NCBI GenBank assembly: GCA_023382935.1
Contig: JAHDXL010000001.1
Location: 593,003-657,002, forward strand
Direction of reading: 5' to 3'
Length of the DNA: 64,000 nucleotides
From: Phycisphaerales bacterium
GTDB taxonomy: Bacteria; Planctomycetota; Phycisphaerae; Phycisphaerales; UBA1924
The notes beneath the pieces were generated by a model. That model saw only the letters and a list, made by a program, of their open reading frames with translations, was not told where the DNA came from and did not search any database. This document shows positions 1 to 8,346 of this stretch, piece after piece. The stretch's first letter is position 1, and every line of letters starts with the position of its first letter. A program made the translations under genes and the position numbers.

Positions 1-516
1 CTGGCCAGCATCTCGTGCGACGCGGACTCGGGAACCTACTATCGCGGCCAATCGATTCCGGTGGACTTCGTGGTGCAGAACATCGGCAACACCGCCAGCG
101 GCTCCTACGTCGCCGAAGTGCGCCTGTCCAGCAACCGGATCATCTCCCTTTCCGATGCGCTCATGGCCACCAACAACTACTCCGGGCTCAATCCCGGCGC
201 CACGCGCACCGTCACCAACCTCATGGTGCAGATCCCCCTGGACACCTACCCTGGCATCTACTATGTCGGAGAGCGCCACACCGGAGGCGGTGACGCCTCG
301 ACCGGCAACAACTACATCGCCGACGTGGACACCATCACCGTCCTCTCCTGCGACGCCGACTTTGCCGCGCCCTACGGCGTCCTCAACTTCTTCGACGTGC
401 AGACCTTCCTCAACTACTTCAGCGCCCACGACGCGCGGGCCGACGTCAACAACGACGGGCAGTGGAACTTCTTCGACGTGCAGACCTACCTCAACTGGTT
501 CAGCGGCGGCTGCTAA
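1..516 (+). CDS. Exported CARDB-like protein with GC-type dockerin C-terminus (5' partial)
   Basis: The frame is open from base 1, so the N-terminus, including any signal peptide, lies outside the window. The visible part starts with a beta-rich segment containing VDFVVQNIGNTASGSY, typical of CARDB (cell-adhesion-related) Ig-like domains. It ends with two copies of a short Ca-binding-like repeat, NFFDVQTFLNYFSAHDARAD followed by NNDGQWNFFDVQTYLNWF, and closes with GGC. This is the layout of GC-type dockerin tails in Phycisphaerae. Such proteins are presumably exported and held at the cell surface; the partner is unknown. A strong terminator follows at 546-584. The role of the missing N-terminal domains cannot be told. 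Confidence 0.85.
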   Translation: MASISCDADSGTYYRGQSIPVDFVVQNIGNTASGSYVAEVRLSSNRIISLSDALMATNNYSGLNPGATRTVTNLMVQIPLDTYPGIYYVGERHTGGGDASTGNNYIADVDTITVLSCDADFAAPYGVLNFFDVQTFLNYFSAHDARADVNNDGQWNFFDVQTYLNWFSGGC

Positions 517-545
517 GCCTCACCACTGATCCGACTCGACACGAA

Positions 546-584
546 GGGAGGTCGCGGCCATCCGCGGCCTCCCTCGCTTTTTTT
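546..584 (+). terminator. Rho-independent terminator
   Basis: A 12-bp stem (546-557 with 562-573, one G-T pair, loop CCAT) is followed by TCGC and seven T residues at 578-584. It lies just after the dockerin gene and before the convergent gene ending at 614. Confidence 0.85.
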
Positions 585-613
585 GCCATTCCCCGCCGGC
601 GCGTGCCTCGTGC

Positions 614-1888
614 CTAGTTGAACCAGAACGAGAACCGGAACACGCGCTGGTCGAAGACATCCACCAGCCGCGCCCACGTCCCGTCGCTGGTGAACTCGCC
701 TTCACGCAAGTACGGCCCGGCCGCCGATCCCTGGATCCAGTACAGCAGGTCAAACTCGCGCGGCTGTTCGAACACCTTCACCACGTCGATTCCCTGGGTT
801 CCGTGACCGCGCCAGAACCGCAGCACCTTGCGCCCGGCCAGCAGGTCGTCGCACTCGCCGAGGAACAGCAGCCAGGCCTCGCGCATCTCCGCGTCCACCT
901 CGACGCCGAGCACGCCGGCGTGCTGGCCTGGATTGGGGATCCACTCGCGATCGTCGTCCGTCTCCGCGTCGTAGCGCGTCCACATTTCCTTCCCATGCAC
1001 CACGGTTGCGCGGAAGTGTTCCAGTGCCGCCTTCATCCGCGCCGGCTCGTCCACCGGCATTTCGAAGTTCCCGATCATCGCGATTAGATCGGTCACGTCG
1101 AACGGCGTCGGCGTTCGGTCACCCATCGCCTCGATGAAAAACGTCGAGTCCTTCAGGAAGTCGCACCTCATCTGCGCATCCGGAAACAGCACGTGCCCGG
1201 TCCGGTCAAACCAGTCCTGCCCGTCGTGCGCCAGCCACACCTCCCCCACGCCCATCAGGAAGTGGCAATACCCGCGCAGCCACGACGCGTCGCCGTGATC
1301 GAAGGCGATGGTCAACTCCTCCGGCACCAGCGGCACCTCCACGTACCGCTCCTCCCGCTCGTCATACACCCATCGCGCCGGCAACGCGCCCATCAGTGCG
1401 CCGATGCCTTCCTTCTCATCGGCCCGGCCGTCGGAGTTCACATCGAAGCGGATCGCCGGCACGTTGATCGCGCACTTGAACGGACCGAGCGCAGCCAGCT
1501 GCTCCTCGGCCCGCCCCAGCATCGAAACAAACCCCTGCACCGCCGCGTCCATGTCGGCGTAACTCGTGGGCGCGGACTGGTCATTGAAGATCCAAGACAC
1601 CAGGTTGCCCGCGCCGGTCATTGCAGCCACCGGGCGCATGGTGCTGAGAAAGCCGTGCCGGTGCGCCGCCTGCACCAGCCCCTCGCCGGCCATCAGGAAG
1701 TCCACCGCGGAGATCGCAAACTTCACTGCGTCGTCGCCCGCGTCACTGGCCAGCGTCGCCCGCACCTGCGCCAGCGTCGCACCCTGCAACTGCATCGCGA
1801 ACGCCGCGTCGATCTTCTCCTGCACGTCGCCCGGCGCTGCCCCGCAGCACCACACCAATGCGCCCGCCGCCCCGATCATCGTCTTCAT
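614..1888 (-). CDS. Exported protein of unknown function
   Basis: I do not recognise the family. The start is placed at the ATG at 1888 because it begins a good signal peptide (MKTMIGAAGALVWCC then GAAPGDV) and is preceded by AAAGGACG; an upstream in-frame start would add 30 residues with no signal sequence. The mature protein of about 405 residues is mostly helical in composition, rich in Asp and Trp, and contains one EF-hand-like loop (FDVNSDGRADEKEG, near residue 150). The C-terminal third is acidic and ends in aromatic residues (FRFSFWFN). It is divergently arranged with the acetyltransferase-OsmC gene, with 66 bp between the starts. A periplasmic or extracellular role is inferred from the signal peptide only. 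Confidence 0.75.
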   Translation of the reverse strand: MKTMIGAAGALVWCCGAAPGDVQEKIDAAFAMQLQGATLAQVRATLASDAGDDAVKFAISAVDFLMAGEGLVQAAHRHGFLSTMRPVAAMTGAGNLVSWIFNDQSAPTSYADMDAAVQGFVSMLGRAEEQLAALGPFKCAINVPAIRFDVNSDGRADEKEGIGALMGALPARWVYDEREERYVEVPLVPEELTIAFDHGDASWLRGYCHFLMGVGEVWLAHDGQDWFDRTGHVLFPDAQMRCDFLKDSTFFIEAMGDRTPTPFDVTDLIAMIGNFEMPVDEPARMKAALEHFRATVVHGKEMWTRYDAETDDDREWIPNPGQHAGVLGVEVDAEMREAWLLFLGECDDLLAGRKVLRFWRGHGTQGIDVVKVFEQPREFDLLYWIQGSAAGPYLREGEFTSDGTWARLVDVFDQRVFRFSFWFN

Positions 1889-1942
1889 TCGTCGTCCTTT
1901 CAAGGCCCCGCTGTCATCGTACAGCGCTGCGGCCCTGCACCC

Positions 1943-1955
1943 TATCCTCCACGCA
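1943..1955 (+). promoter_or_regulatory. Leaderless-type -10 element
   Basis: TATCCT at 1943-1948 ends six bases before the ATG at 1955, and there is no Shine-Dalgarno sequence. The expected transcription start is at or beside the start codon. Confidence 0.5.
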
Positions 1956-3007
1956 TGACCTGGGCCGTACCGGTGCATCTCGAGAACCAGTTTGCCGTCC
2001 TTCGCCCGCTGACGCTCGACGACGCCGCTCCGCTGGCCGAGGCGGCCGAATCGCTGGACACCTTCCGCTTCTTCTCACGCAAGCCGCATGACCTTTCCAC
2101 GCAGGGCATGCGTACCTTTCTCGAGTTTCTGCTCGCCCAGCCGAGCACCAGCGCCTTCTGCGTCCTCGAACCGGCCGGCCGGGCGCCCGTCGGCGTCACC
2201 ACCTACCTCGACATCCGCGAGGCCCACCGCGGGCTGGAAATCGGGTGGACCTGGTACGCCCCGCGCCTGCGCGGGGGCACGCTCAATCCGGCCTGCAAAC
2301 TGCTGCTCCTGCAACACGCCTTTGAGAATCTGGGCGCCATCCGCGTGCAACTGAAAACCGATGAACGCAATGCCCGCTCGCGCGCTGCCATCCTCAAACT
2401 CGGCGCTGTCTTTGAAGGCATCCTGCGTGAGAACGTCATCATGCCCGACGGCTTCCACCGTTCGACGGCGATGTACGCAATCCTCGCCTCCGAGTGGCCA
2501 GCCATCCGCGCCCGCCTGCACGAGCGTCTGCAGATCCTGCCCATTGCCGCGCGAGCATCAAGGTGGGGCGGCTTCCCGCCGCCGGTCGACCAACCCGGCG
2601 TGACTGTCTCCATCGCCCGCGACCACTATCGCGCCACCATCGACGCTTCCGGGCACATTCTCATCGCCGACGAGCCTGCCTCGCTGGGGGGCCGCGACTC
2701 CGGTCCGGCGCCGATGGACCTGCTTCTCTCGGCCCTTGGCGCGTGCAAGGCGATCACCTGCCGCATGTACGCCGACCGAAAGGGCATCCCGCTCCAAGCC
2801 ATGCGCGTCGCGTTGTCGATCCCGCGGAGCGAAGCCCCGTCTCCTCCGGCGCGCGATCTCAAGCACACCGCGATCGACGCCCGCATCACGCTGGAGGGTG
2901 ACCTGAGCGACGAGCAGCGCCGGCGGCTACTCGATATCGCGGCCCGCTGCCCGGTGGAACGCACGCTGGCCGGCACCATCACGGTGCAGAATCAACTGAC
3001 GAAGTGA
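1955..3007 (+). CDS. GNAT acetyltransferase fused to OsmC-like domain
   Basis: One 350-residue frame holds two domains. Residues 1 to about 190 are a RimJ/RimL-type GNAT acetyltransferase (starts MTWAVPVHLENQFAVLRPLT; RSRAAILKLGAVFEG is the typical CoA-binding end of the fold). Residues about 210-350 are an OsmC/Ohr-type domain with PMDLLLSALGACKAITC and RCPVERTLAG, keeping both redox cysteines (Cys264 and Cys332). OsmC proteins reduce organic peroxides through such a Cys pair; the GNAT half would acetylate an amine or protein N-terminus. The start is the ATG at 1955, directly after a TATCCT -10 box; the frame stays open upstream but that stretch has no protein-like features. I know no standard GNAT-OsmC fusion, so a joint role is inference. 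Confidence 0.85.
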   Translation: MTWAVPVHLENQFAVLRPLTLDDAAPLAEAAESLDTFRFFSRKPHDLSTQGMRTFLEFLLAQPSTSAFCVLEPAGRAPVGVTTYLDIREAHRGLEIGWTWYAPRLRGGTLNPACKLLLLQHAFENLGAIRVQLKTDERNARSRAAILKLGAVFEGILRENVIMPDGFHRSTAMYAILASEWPAIRARLHERLQILPIAARASRWGGFPPPVDQPGVTVSIARDHYRATIDASGHILIADEPASLGGRDSGPAPMDLLLSALGACKAITCRMYADRKGIPLQAMRVALSIPRSEAPSPPARDLKHTAIDARITLEGDLSDEQRRRLLDIAARCPVERTLAGTITVQNQLTK

Positions 3008-3214
3008 GGCCCGGGCGCGACATGGCCCAAGCCCAAACGGAGGTCACAGGCCGCGCAGGTCCGCCCTCAGCAAGGGGGTCAGTGCGTGCCGGGGCGGCAC
3101 ACCTTGCCTCCCAGACCCCGTCAGGGGGTGGCAAGTGCCCCCCGGCTCCCGCCTGCCTACCCTCTACTCCCACAAAACACGAAAACCGCCCGCCGTGCGG
3201 GCTTGGAGACTCAC

Positions 3215-3772
3215 ATGAAGGCCACCGACCTTCGCCCCGGTCAGGGCGTCAAGATGGACGGCAAGTTGTTCGTCATCACCCAGTTCGAGCACCGCACACC
3301 CGGCAATCTGCGCGCGTTCATCCAGATCAAGATCCGCGACGTCATCTCCGGCAAGTACCTGGAGAAGCGCCTGGCCTCCTCCGAGGAAATCGAGACCATC
3401 AACCTCGACCGCCGTGGCATGGAGTTCCTCTTCGGCGACGGCGTCGGCGGTGGCACCTTCATGGACCTGGAGACCTTCGACCAGGTCGAACTCCAGCCCG
3501 AACTGCTCGGCGACGCCCTGCTCTACATGGCCCCGAATACCCAGTGCACCGTCCTCTTCCACGAATCCACCCCCGTTTCCATTGAACTTCCCGCCGCCGT
3601 CGAGGTTACCGTCACTCAAACCCCGCCGGGCATCAAGGGCGCCACGGCCACCAACCAGTTGAAGGAAGCCACCTGCGACACCGGGCTGAAGACCAAGGTG
3701 CCGCCCTTCATCGAGATCGGCGAGAAGATCAAGGTCTCCACAGCCGACGGCTCATACATCTCACGAGCCTGA
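3215..3772 (+). CDS. efp: Elongation factor P
   Basis: EF-P binds next to the peptidyl-tRNA on stalled ribosomes and speeds peptide bonds at polyproline stretches. At 185 residues this is full length: a KOW-like N-domain (MKATDLRPGQGVKMDG), a central OB domain and a C-terminal OB domain with the family signature around GLKTKVPPFIEIGEKIKV. The start is set by ATG at 3215 with GGAG upstream. The residue at the tip of the first beta-hairpin, which is Lys or Arg in enzymatically modified EF-P, is Asn31 here (TPGNLRAF), so lysylation or rhamnosylation as known in E. coli or Pseudomonas is not possible at that position. No modifying enzyme gene is nearby. It stands alone between the OsmC fusion and the aminotransferase. 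Confidence 0.95.
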   Translation: MKATDLRPGQGVKMDGKLFVITQFEHRTPGNLRAFIQIKIRDVISGKYLEKRLASSEEIETINLDRRGMEFLFGDGVGGGTFMDLETFDQVELQPELLGDALLYMAPNTQCTVLFHESTPVSIELPAAVEVTVTQTPPGIKGATATNQLKEATCDTGLKTKVPPFIEIGEKIKVSTADGSYISRA

Positions 3773-3879
3773 TACACCGGTTTCGACCGCGCAAATCTTC
3801 TGACAAGATGACAAACCGCGCGCCCATTTCGCCGGCGGTTGGCGCTATGAATCGCGCCCAGCCCTGCACGGAGCCGATC

Positions 3880-5013
3880 ATGCCTGCCACCGCATCGACC
3901 GACAAACTCCTGTTCACGCCCGGGCCGCTGACCACCAGCATGAGCGTCAAGCAGGCCATGCTGCGAGACCTCGGCTCACGCGATGCCGAGTTCATCGCCA
4001 CGGTCCGCCGCGTCCGCAGCCGCCTGCTCGCGGCCGCCGGGTTGTCGCGCCAGGACGGGTACGAGGCGGTGCTCTTGCAGGGCAGCGGCACCTACGGCAT
4101 CGAGGCCGTCCTCACCTGCGCCGTCCCTCCCGGCGGCAAGTGGCTCGCCGTCGCCAACGGGACGTATGGCGAGCGCATGGTCAAGATCCTCAGGATGCAC
4201 CGGATCGATCACGCGGTCATCCGCGCGCCGGAGAATCAGCCGACCGATCCCACCGCGGTGGACGCCGCTCTGGCCACCGATCCTGCGATCACCGCCGTTG
4301 CCGTGGTCCACTGCGAAACCACCACCGGGCTGATGAACCCCGTGGAGCAGATCGGGCGCGTGGTCCACCAGCACGGCCGCACGTTCTTCGTGGACTCGAT
4401 GAGTGCGTTCGGGGCGGTGGAGTTTGGCTTTCGCGCCGCACACATCGACTTCCTCGTTTCTTCGTCCAACAAGTGCATCGAGGGCGTGCCCGGCTTCTCG
4501 TTCTGCATCGCCCGCCGCGAGGCGCTGCTGGCCTCCGAGACCTGGTCGCGCACGCTCGTGCTCGATCTGTGCGCCCAGTGGAAAGGCCTCGATGCCGACG
4601 GGCAGTTTCGCTTCACACCGCCGACGCATGCGATCCTTGCCTTCGACCAGGCACTGTCCGAACTCGAGGCCGAGGGAGGCCCCGCCGGGCGAGCGGCTCG
4701 CTACAGCGCGTGCCATCGCACGCTCGTGGCCGGCATGAAGGCGATGGGATTCGAGATGTTCCTGCCGCCGGAGATACAGGGGCACATCATCACGTCGTTC
4801 CGCTGCCCGGCCGATCCTAACTTCCAGTTTGACGCCTTCTACCGCCACCTGAGCGATCGCGGATATGTCATCTATCCCGGCAAGGTGAGTCAGGCCGACT
4901 GCTTCCGCATCGGCACCATCGGGCGGCTGACGCAGGCCGACGTGACGTCGCTGCTCGACGCGATTGCCGATGTCCTCTCCGAGATGGGCATAACCAACAC
5001 CAGCGCGTCGTGA
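3880..5013 (+). CDS. phnW: 2-aminoethylphosphonate-pyruvate transaminase-like
   Basis: A PLP enzyme of fold type I, 377 residues. The opening KLLFTPGPLTTSMSVKQAML, the following DLGSRD-EF, and SSNKCIEGVPGF carrying the PLP lysine match PhnW, which moves the amino group of 2-aminoethylphosphonate to pyruvate, giving phosphonoacetaldehyde and alanine. The start at 3880 is chosen for GGAG six bases upstream and because PhnW proteins begin just before the TPGP motif; two upstream ATGs (3808, 3847) give a non-conserved extension. No phosphonatase (phnX) or phosphonate transporter is next to it, so direction (degradation or phosphonolipid synthesis) and substrate remain open. A related alanine-glyoxylate-type aminotransferase is the main alternative. 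Confidence 0.8.
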   Translation: MPATASTDKLLFTPGPLTTSMSVKQAMLRDLGSRDAEFIATVRRVRSRLLAAAGLSRQDGYEAVLLQGSGTYGIEAVLTCAVPPGGKWLAVANGTYGERMVKILRMHRIDHAVIRAPENQPTDPTAVDAALATDPAITAVAVVHCETTTGLMNPVEQIGRVVHQHGRTFFVDSMSAFGAVEFGFRAAHIDFLVSSSNKCIEGVPGFSFCIARREALLASETWSRTLVLDLCAQWKGLDADGQFRFTPPTHAILAFDQALSELEAEGGPAGRAARYSACHRTLVAGMKAMGFEMFLPPEIQGHIITSFRCPADPNFQFDAFYRHLSDRGYVIYPGKVSQADCFRIGTIGRLTQADVTSLLDAIADVLSEMGITNTSAS

Positions 5014-5089
5014 TCCTCACCCCTTGCTTCCCTGGCGGGAAGTGGTGGCGGGAAGCAAGCCACAGCGGCCTCGGTTCGCCGCACCGCGT

Positions 5090-5101
5090 TACACTTGCCC
5101 A
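5090..5101 (+). promoter_or_regulatory. Leaderless-type -10 element, TACACTTGCCC block
   Basis: TACACT at 5090-5095 followed by TGCCC runs straight into the ATG at 5101. The same block occurs before the starts at 15377 and 20762. Confidence 0.55.
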
Positions 5102-5796
5102 TGCGACTGACACTCCTTGTGCTGCTGGTTTCCGTCCTTTGTTCCTGCCGCTCGCACCAGACCGCCGCGCCGCCGCAACCGGCCTGGTACGAGAACGAGA
5201 TCCGGGCGTTCGAAGAGGCCGACGCGGTCAACCCGCCGACGCCCGGGCAGGTGCTGGCGATCGGCAGTTCTTCGATCCGCATGTGGACGACGCTCGGCGA
5301 AGACCTGGCCCCCGCGCCGGTGCTCAACCGCGGGTTCGGCGGCTCTAGGACGCACGAAGTGCTCGCGGTCTTCGATCGCATTGTCAGGCCCTGCAACCCC
5401 AGCGTCATCATCTACTACTGCGGCGATAACGACCTGGGCACCGACAACACCGACGCACGAGCGGCCGCCGACGGCTTCATGGCGTTTGAGCAACGGGCCC
5501 GGGCGCTGTGGCCTCAGGTCGAGGTGTTCTACATCGCGATCAAGCCGAGCATGGCGCGCTGGACCAACTGGCCCGCGATGGCGACGACCAACGCGCTGGT
5601 GCGGCAGTACTGCGAATCCACGCCCGGGGCACACTTCCTGGACATCGCCACGCCCATGCTGACGCCGCGCGGACCCGACCCGATGCTCTTCCTGCCAGAC
5701 GGGCTGCACCTCAACAAGAGAGGCTACGAACTTTGGACCTCCATCGTCCGCCCGCCGGTGGTGGAGGCCTGGCAGAAGCAAGTGGGCCGCCCATGA
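5101..5796 (+). CDS. SGNH/GDSL-type hydrolase, lipoprotein
   Basis: A 231-residue SGNH hydrolase. The blocks are in order: GSSS with the nucleophile serine (AIGSSSIRMW), the glycine block (NRGFGGSRT), GDND (YCGDNDLG) and the terminal DGLHLN carrying catalytic Asp and His. The N-terminus MRLTLLVLLVSVLCSC looks like a lipoprotein signal with the cysteine at residue 14, so it should sit on a membrane facing the periplasm. The family removes acyl or acetyl esters from sugars, lipids or peptides; the substrate here is unknown. The ATG at 5101 is preferred over a TTG two codons earlier because of the adjacent -10 box. The stop overlaps the tag start by four bases, so the two are co-transcribed. Confidence 0.85.
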   Translation: MRLTLLVLLVSVLCSCRSHQTAAPPQPAWYENEIRAFEEADAVNPPTPGQVLAIGSSSIRMWTTLGEDLAPAPVLNRGFGGSRTHEVLAVFDRIVRPCNPSVIIYYCGDNDLGTDNTDARAAADGFMAFEQRARALWPQVEVFYIAIKPSMARWTNWPAMATTNALVRQYCESTPGAHFLDIATPMLTPRGPDPMLFLPDGLHLNKRGYELWTSIVRPPVVEAWQKQVGRP

Positions 5797-6377
5797 ACCG
5801 CTGCGCCTGGGCCCGCAGCGATCTGGCGATTGTCTACCACGACCAGGAATGGGGCCGCCCGGTGCACGATGACCGCGTGCTCTTCGAGTTCCTCATCCTC
5901 GAAGGTGCCCAGGCCGGGCTGAGTTGGGACACGATTCTCAGGAAGCGAGCGCGGTATCGGAAGGTCTTTGAAGGCTTCGACCCGGCGAAAGTTGCTCGAT
6001 TTCGGGCGGCGCGCATCGAGAACCTGCTACTCGACCCCGGCATCGTGCGCCATCGCCTCAAGGTCGCATCGGCCATCGACAACGCCAAGGCCTTTCTGAG
6101 AGTGCAGCGCGAGTTCGGCTCGTTTGACACGTACATCTGGCGGTTCATCGACCCCAGCGGGAAGCAATGCCCTCGCGTGAATGCATGGAAGTCGATGCAT
6201 GAAGTCCCGGCGAAAACGCCCGAGTCAGACGCGATGTCGAAAGACCTGAAGCAACGCGGATTCCGCTTCGTCGGCAGCACGATCTGCTACGCCTTCATGC
6301 AGGCTGTCGGCATGGTGAACGATCACACGACCGACTGCGCTTTGCGGGAGCCTGGCCGGGCGCTGCCCTCTCTCTGA
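5793..6377 (+). CDS. tag: DNA-3-methyladenine glycosylase I
   Basis: Tag removes 3-methyladenine from alkylated DNA as the first step of base excision repair. The 194-residue protein matches family length and keeps the zinc ligands known from E. coli Tag: Cys4 (MNRCAW), the His of YHDQEWG, and the His and Cys of VNDHTTDC. Further signatures are LEGAQAGLSW (base-binding pocket), PGIVRHRLKV and RGFRFVGSTICYAFMQA. The start ATG at 5793 overlaps the stop of the upstream SGNH hydrolase (ATGA), implying translational coupling. The gene ends 15 bp before the convergent lepA. Confidence 0.95.
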   Translation: MNRCAWARSDLAIVYHDQEWGRPVHDDRVLFEFLILEGAQAGLSWDTILRKRARYRKVFEGFDPAKVARFRAARIENLLLDPGIVRHRLKVASAIDNAKAFLRVQREFGSFDTYIWRFIDPSGKQCPRVNAWKSMHEVPAKTPESDAMSKDLKQRGFRFVGSTICYAFMQAVGMVNDHTTDCALREPGRALPSL

Positions 6378-6392
6378 CGCGGGAGGCTCAGG

Positions 6393-8225
6393 TCACCCCT
6401 CGCCCACATCCAGCACGGCCATGAAGGCTTCCTGCGGGATGTTCACGCTCCCGATCGACTTCATGCGCTCCTTGCCCTTCTTCTGCTTTTCGAGCAATTT
6501 GCGCTTGCGGGTCACGTCGCCGCCATAGCATTTGGCCGTCACGTCCTTGCGGTAGGCCTTGATGGTCTCGCGCGCGATCACCTTGCCGCCAATCGCGGCC
6601 TGGAGCGGGATCTCGAACTGGTGCCGGTCGATCTGCTTGCGGAGTTTGGTGAGCAGCAGGCGTCCGCGTCCCTCGGCCTTTTCGCGGTGCGTGATGAGGC
6701 TGAGCGCCTCGACCGGGTCGCCGTTGATGAGGATGTCGACCTTGACGAGGTTGTCCTTCTGGAAGCGGATGACCTCGTAGTCCATGGTGCCGTAGCCGCT
6801 GGTCATGCCCTTGAGTTTGTCGTAGAAGTCGTAGATCAGTTCGGCCAGGGGAATCTCGAACGTCAACATCTCGCGCGTTTCGCTAACGAACATCTGGCTC
6901 CGGTAGACGCCGCGGCGGTCGAGACACAGTTTCATGACGTCGCCGATGTACTCCTTCGGGAGCATGATCTCGACCTTACAGATCGGCTCGCGGATCTCGA
7001 TGACCTGTCCCATGTCGGGCAGGTCGGCGGGATTGTGAACTTCCCTTTCGATCAGTTCCCCGCCCTTGCCGCGGATGACGATCTCGTAACTGACCGTCGG
7101 GGCCGTCTGCACCAGTTCGAGATCAAACTCGCGCTCCAGCCGCTCCTGGATGATGTCCATGTGCAGCAGCCCGAGGAACCCACAGCGGAAGCCGAAGCCC
7201 AGTGCCTCGCTGTGCACGGCCTGAAAGGTGAAACTCGCGTCGTTGAGCGAGAGTTTCTCGATTGCGTCACGCATCTCCTCGAACGAGCCGCCCTTCTTCT
7301 CCGTGTTGGTGGCCGGGTAGAAGTCGCAGAAGACCATCTGGTGCGGGGGCTTGTAGCCTTCGAGCGGCTCGGCGGCCGGGTTGTTGTCCAGCGTCACGGT
7401 GTCGCCGATGCGCACGTCGCCCAGAGTCTTGATCTGCGCGACGACGTAGCAGGTTTCGCCCGGACCAACCTCGTCGACCTTCACCTGCTTGGGCGTGTAC
7501 TTTCCCAGTTCGGTAACCAGGAAGTGTCGCCCCATGCCCATCATGCGGATCTTGTCACCCACGCGCAGATGCCCGTCGAACACGCGGCAGTAGAGCACGA
7601 CTCCGCGATAGTCGTCGTACACCGCGTCGAAAATGAGCGCCCGCAGGTGCTCGGCGTCGGTCTCGTGCGGAGGAGGCAGACGCTCGCAGATGGCCTTGAG
7701 CAAATCGGGAATGCCGAACCCGGTCTTGGCCGACACGCTGATGCAGTCTTCGGCCGGCAACCCGAGCACCTGCTCAACTTCCATCGCAACCTCATCGGGA
7801 CGGGCGCCGGGCAGGTCGATCTTGTTGAGCACCGGGATCATCTCGAGGTTCTGCTCGACCGCCAGGTAGGCATTAACCACCGTCTGGGCCTCGACGCCCT
7901 GCGAGGCATCCACGACCAGCAGCGCGCCTTCGCACGCCTTGAGCGCCCGCGAGACTTCGTACCCGAAGTCCACATGCCCGGGCGTGTCAATGAAATTGAG
8001 CATGTACTCTTCGCCGTTGTGGTGATGGATCACCGTGACGGCCGAGGCCTTGATCGTGATCCCGCGCTCGCGCTCCAGGTCCATCGAGTCGAGCATCTGC
8101 TCCTTGGCCTCGCGGTCGGAAACGGCGTGCGTCGCCTGGAGCAGCCGGTCGGCCAGGGTGCTCTTCCCGTGGTCGATGTGGGCGATGATGGAGAAGTTCC
8201 GGATGTGTGGTGTCTTATCGGTCAT
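6393..8225 (-). CDS. lepA: Elongation factor 4 (LepA)
   Basis: LepA is a ribosome-bound GTPase resembling EF-G without domain IV; it affects initiation and back-translocation. The 610-residue product has the full G-domain (AHIDHGKST, ERGITI, DTPGHVDF, NKIDLPGA, SAKTG), the EF-G-like domains III and V, and the LepA-specific C-terminus rich in Lys ending SIGSVNIPQEAFMAVLDV. The start at 8225 (MTDKTPHIRNFS) matches the family; a TTG ten codons upstream is less likely. A TATGAT -10 sequence on this strand at 8255-8260 lies 29 nt before the start. Confidence 0.97.
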   Translation of the reverse strand: MTDKTPHIRNFSIIAHIDHGKSTLADRLLQATHAVSDREAKEQMLDSMDLERERGITIKASAVTVIHHHNGEEYMLNFIDTPGHVDFGYEVSRALKACEGALLVVDASQGVEAQTVVNAYLAVEQNLEMIPVLNKIDLPGARPDEVAMEVEQVLGLPAEDCISVSAKTGFGIPDLLKAICERLPPPHETDAEHLRALIFDAVYDDYRGVVLYCRVFDGHLRVGDKIRMMGMGRHFLVTELGKYTPKQVKVDEVGPGETCYVVAQIKTLGDVRIGDTVTLDNNPAAEPLEGYKPPHQMVFCDFYPATNTEKKGGSFEEMRDAIEKLSLNDASFTFQAVHSEALGFGFRCGFLGLLHMDIIQERLEREFDLELVQTAPTVSYEIVIRGKGGELIEREVHNPADLPDMGQVIEIREPICKVEIMLPKEYIGDVMKLCLDRRGVYRSQMFVSETREMLTFEIPLAELIYDFYDKLKGMTSGYGTMDYEVIRFQKDNLVKVDILINGDPVEALSLITHREKAEGRGRLLLTKLRKQIDRHQFEIPLQAAIGGKVIARETIKAYRKDVTAKCYGGDVTRKRKLLEKQKKGKERMKSIGSVNIPQEAFMAVLDVGEG

Positions 8226-8346
8226 GCGCTCAGGCTCGTGTGCCCTTTCCCCCAATCATACGGTTGAAGCGCCCGCATCCCCCGCCGGGCTGGCTCGAAG
8301 CCCCGGGCAGGGTATGCTCCACATGGCACCAGCCCCGGAGGTCGCC

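Noticed and set aside
1193-1954. Upstream in-frame extension of the GNAT-OsmC gene
   Set aside because: It overlaps the opposite-strand exported protein completely and reads as His/Arg/Pro-rich noise; the -10 box sits just before ATG 1955.
6621-8267. A 548-codon open frame on the plus strand opposite lepA
   Set aside because: It mirrors lepA codon structure and has low-complexity composition (Asp/Val/Leu/His-rich) with no domain; the lepA reading is unmistakable.
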